Below are positions 62,111-64,000 of a stretch of 64,000 nt of DNA, piece after piece. A program made the position numbers and the translations under genes. Under the pieces are notes generated by a model. It was not told where the DNA came from. It saw only the letters and a list, made by a program, of their open reading frames with translations, and made no database searches. Each line of letters opens with the position of its first letter. Position 1 is the first letter of the stretch. The DNA is taken from assembly GCF_019186805.1 (NCBI RefSeq), contig NZ_CP066783.1, positions 3,547,501 through 3,611,500 of the forward strand, read 5' to 3'. The stretch is from Comamonas fluminis (GTDB lineage Bacteria; Pseudomonadota; Gammaproteobacteria; Burkholderiales; Burkholderiaceae_C).

Positions 62111-63054
62111 AAGTTTTGTCGATGACAGCCATCAAACACTATCTGCAGTTTTCCGATTTTTCGGCTGACGAATACGACTACCTGCTCTCGCGTGCCACCC
62201 TGATCAAGAAAAAGTTCAAGGGCTACGAAAAGCACCACACGCTGAGCGACCGCACCATGGCCATGATCTTCGAGAAGGCCAGCACCCGCACCCGTGTGAG
62301 CTTTGAAGCCGGCATGTACCAGCTGGGTGGTTCCGTGGTTCACCTGACCACGGGCGACAGCCAGCTGGGCCGCTCCGAGCCCATCGAGGACAGCGCCCGC
62401 GTCATCAGCCGCATGACCGATCTGGTCATGATTCGCACCTTTGGCCAGGACAAGATCGAGCGCTTTGCCGCCCACTCTCGCGTGCCCGTCATCAACGGCC
62501 TGACCAACGAGTTCCACCCCTGCCAGATCCTGGCCGACATCTTTACCTTCATCGAGCATCGCGGCTCGATCAAGGGCAAGGTGGTGGCCTGGGTGGGCGA
62601 TGGCAACAACATGGCCAACACCTGGCTGCAGGCTGCTGACCTGCTGGGCTTTACCGTCCATGTCAGCACCCCCGGTGGCTACGAAGTGGACGAAAAGCTG
62701 GCCTTTGGCGGCAAGACGCCCCGCGAAGGCTGCTACAAAGTCTTCAAGGACCCGCTGGAAGCCTGCAAGGGCGCCGATCTGGTCACCACCGATGTGTGGA
62801 CCAGCATGGGCTACGAAGCTGAAAACGCTGTGCGCATGAAGGCCTTTGCCGACTGGTGTGTGGACGAAGAAATGATGCAGGCTGCCAAGCCCGAAGCCGT
62901 CTTCATGCACTGCCTGCCCGCCCACCGTGGCGAGGAAGTGACTGCCGAAGTCATCGACGGCCCACAGTCCGTCGTCTGGGACGAGGCAGAAAACCGCATG
63001 CACGTGCAAAAGGCACTGATGGAATACCTGCTGCTGGGCCGCCAGCCAGGCTGA
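62107..63054 (+). CDS. argF: Ornithine carbamoyltransferase
   Basis: A 315-residue transcarbamoylase. It has the carbamoyl-phosphate motif STRTRVSF, the DSQLGRSEPIEDSARVISRMTD segment, HPCQILAD and the ornithine-binding HCLPAHRGEEV. It makes citrulline from ornithine. Two starts are possible: ATG 62107, overlapping argD as ATGA, and ATG 62122, which begins the usual family N-terminus TAIKHYLQF. Confidence 0.96.
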   Translation: MKVLSMTAIKHYLQFSDFSADEYDYLLSRATLIKKKFKGYEKHHTLSDRTMAMIFEKASTRTRVSFEAGMYQLGGSVVHLTTGDSQLGRSEPIEDSARVISRMTDLVMIRTFGQDKIERFAAHSRVPVINGLTNEFHPCQILADIFTFIEHRGSIKGKVVAWVGDGNNMANTWLQAADLLGFTVHVSTPGGYEVDEKLAFGGKTPREGCYKVFKDPLEACKGADLVTTDVWTSMGYEAENAVRMKAFADWCVDEEMMQAAKPEAVFMHCLPAHRGEEVTAEVIDGPQSVVWDEAENRMHVQKALMEYLLLGRQPG

Positions 63055-63092
63055 TTCACTACGACCTGGCTCATCTGCATACCTCCACACCC

Positions 63093-63356
63093 ATGCACCT
63101 GAGCCACATCACATCTCCAGACCGCCAGCGGGCTTTGCGCCAGCTGGCGGTTTTCTTTTGCCCGCTGCGCCCTGCCATGGGCGATGCACGCTACGGGCAA
63201 TGTGGTGGCCAGCGCGCCCTGCGCCAGCCGCATATGGCACGCCACACACGCGTGCCTTCCTACTTCGGGCCGCGCAAGCCATTTGCCGCCCGCGTGCGTG
63301 CGCTGTATGTGCGCATCCACACCTTTTATCTGAAGTTTCTTCAAGGCCACACCTAG
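63093..63356 (+). CDS. Doubtful small basic protein
   Basis: An 87-codon frame from ATG 63093, very rich in R, P, C and H. The argF terminator lies inside its 5' part, so this start is unlikely. A shorter 40-codon form from ATG 63234 (MARHTRVPSYFGPRKPF) is another reading. No homology is recognised. It may be only a chance frame in GC-rich DNA. Confidence 0.25.
   Translation: MHLSHITSPDRQRALRQLAVFFCPLRPAMGDARYGQCGGQRALRQPHMARHTRVPSYFGPRKPFAARVRALYVRIHTFYLKFLQGHT
63119..63158 (+). terminator. Rho-independent terminator of argDF
   Basis: ACCGCCAGC (63121-63129) pairs with GCTGGCGGT (63143-63151), then TTTCTTTT. It lies 65 nt after the argF stop. Confidence 0.85.
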
Positions 63357-63480
63357 TGGCTCAGGCCTTCGCCCGCTGTGCGCTTTGCCGCGCCGGGCTT
63401 GCTGATCTCTCTTTTCACAGCCATCCCCTGCATGAGGAGGACGGCGTGACCGCGATGCCTGAACTTTTGAAGAACCCACG

Positions 63481-63846
63481 ATGCCCTCCCCCATCCACCC
63501 CTGCCTGACCTGCGGCGTGTGCTGCCAGAACTACCGCGTGGAATTTTCCGTCTATGAACTCCAATCCATGGGCGGCACCGTGCCCGATGAACTGGCCCAT
63601 GAGGTGCCCGGCAAGGGCAACCGTGCCCGCATGAATGGCACGCAGTTGCACCCAGTGCGCTGCGTGGCCCTGCGCGAGCTGCCTGAAGTCGGCGAAGGCT
63701 GCATAGGCTGCGGCATTTACGAGCAGCGCTCACGCCCCTGCCGCGACTTTCCTTTTGCCTCCTATGGCTGCCATGACACCCGCGCCAAGTTCGGCCTGCC
63801 GGAACTGGAGGAAGAAGACGTCACACATTGGCTGGAAGCGGCCTGA
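63481..63846 (+). CDS. YkgJ family cysteine-cluster protein
   Basis: A 121-residue protein with the signature CLTCGVCCQNYRVEF near the N-terminus and a second set, GCIGCGIYEQRSRPCRDFPFASYGC. The C-x-x-C-x-x-x-C-C and C-x-x-C-x-x-Y...RP-x-x-C-x-x-F-P pattern defines the YkgJ (UPF0153) group, thought to bind zinc or an iron-sulfur cluster. Its role is unknown. It follows argDF after a terminator and a ~120 bp spacer, so it is probably a separate unit. Confidence 0.9.
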   Translation: MPSPIHPCLTCGVCCQNYRVEFSVYELQSMGGTVPDELAHEVPGKGNRARMNGTQLHPVRCVALRELPEVGEGCIGCGIYEQRSRPCRDFPFASYGCHDTRAKFGLPELEEEDVTHWLEAA

Positions 63847-63858
63847 AGCTCTGTACCA

Positions 63859-63905
63859 ATTTGATAGCAGCTAGCGCATGTAAAACCTACGCCTGGGCTT
63901 CATAA
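63859..63905. repeat. Intergenic TTGATAGCAGCTAGCGC element
   Basis: A degenerate copy of the hairpin word seen at 11049-11090, right after the YkgJ-type gene. The remaining ~95 bp to the window edge shows no gene. Confidence 0.5.
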
Positions 63906-64000
63906 CTCCTCAAAGCCCCAGCCAAATCTGGCGCAGGCCGCCGCGGTTTGTAGTGCATGACAGCCAAACAAAAGGCCTGAGGCCCATTCACGGGGCACTC

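Noticed and set aside
60848..63090. Long minus-strand frames opposite argD and argF
   Set aside because: Antisense to two well-conserved arginine genes, with unnatural composition.

Overview
The window is a piece of a betaproteobacterial chromosome, most likely Comamonas or a close relative in the Comamonadaceae (Burkholderiales). This rests on the gene neighbourhoods (hda-HAD-pcnB-folK, rpsT next to DUF3579/argD/argF, murJ next to a SirB1-type gene), four orphan Bug-type tricarboxylate-transporter binding proteins, an mhp (3-hydroxyphenylpropionate) cluster of the kind known in Comamonas testosteroni, and dispersed intergenic hairpins that I associate with this family. No 16S or other decisive marker is present, so the genus is an inference.

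Region 1 (1-6306) is the right end of a prophage. It holds the 3' end of a probable P2-type replication gene, small phage genes (MazG-like, DUF6283-like, DUF4224-like), a tyrosine integrase, then two cargo genes: a TPR-containing family 2 glycosyltransferase and a divergently transcribed collagen-like lipoprotein. The element ends in the 3' part of a tRNA-Leu(CAA), which is the attachment site; host DNA resumes with that tRNA's terminator. The intact tRNA should lie beyond the left edge of the window.

Region 2 (6350-9720) is an accessory stretch next to the tRNA site. It holds a small SpoT/Mesh1-type HD hydrolase paired with a BrxR/CapW-like WYL regulator, then several small unknown genes. 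Region 3 (9900-15260) holds lrgAB-like genes, a DMT exporter with a divergent LysR regulator, an AT-rich secreted-protein gene, an intergenic patch with DnaA-box-like palindromes, and tenA.

Region 4 (15590-32560) is catabolic. A Rieske oxygenase with a Bug protein and divergent LysR regulator lies beside mhpA-B-D-(bug)-F-E-C with divergent mhpR and a clear MhpR-type operator. A glutarate module follows: LysR regulator, gcdH, CoA-transferase and Bug protein. Together these suggest channelling of phenylpropanoids and C5 dicarboxylates into central metabolism.

Region 5 (32680-40880) holds a porin, an MFS exporter, an NAD(P)-binding oxidoreductase with LysR regulator, a LivK-type binding protein, a RibH2-type lumazine synthase under an FMN riboswitch, and two envelope proteins. 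Region 6 (41100-45870) is a tightly coupled kaiC-kaiB-kaiB-hybrid histidine kinase operon without kaiA, the most interesting intact system in the window. Region 7 (45900-64000) is mostly housekeeping: an epimerase, a ferredoxin reductase, a Bug protein, a GT39 transferase, folK, pcnB, a HAD phosphatase, hda, purM, an AI-2E family permease, a SirB1-type protein, murJ, rpsT, DUF3579, argD, argF and a YkgJ-type zinc/iron-cluster protein.
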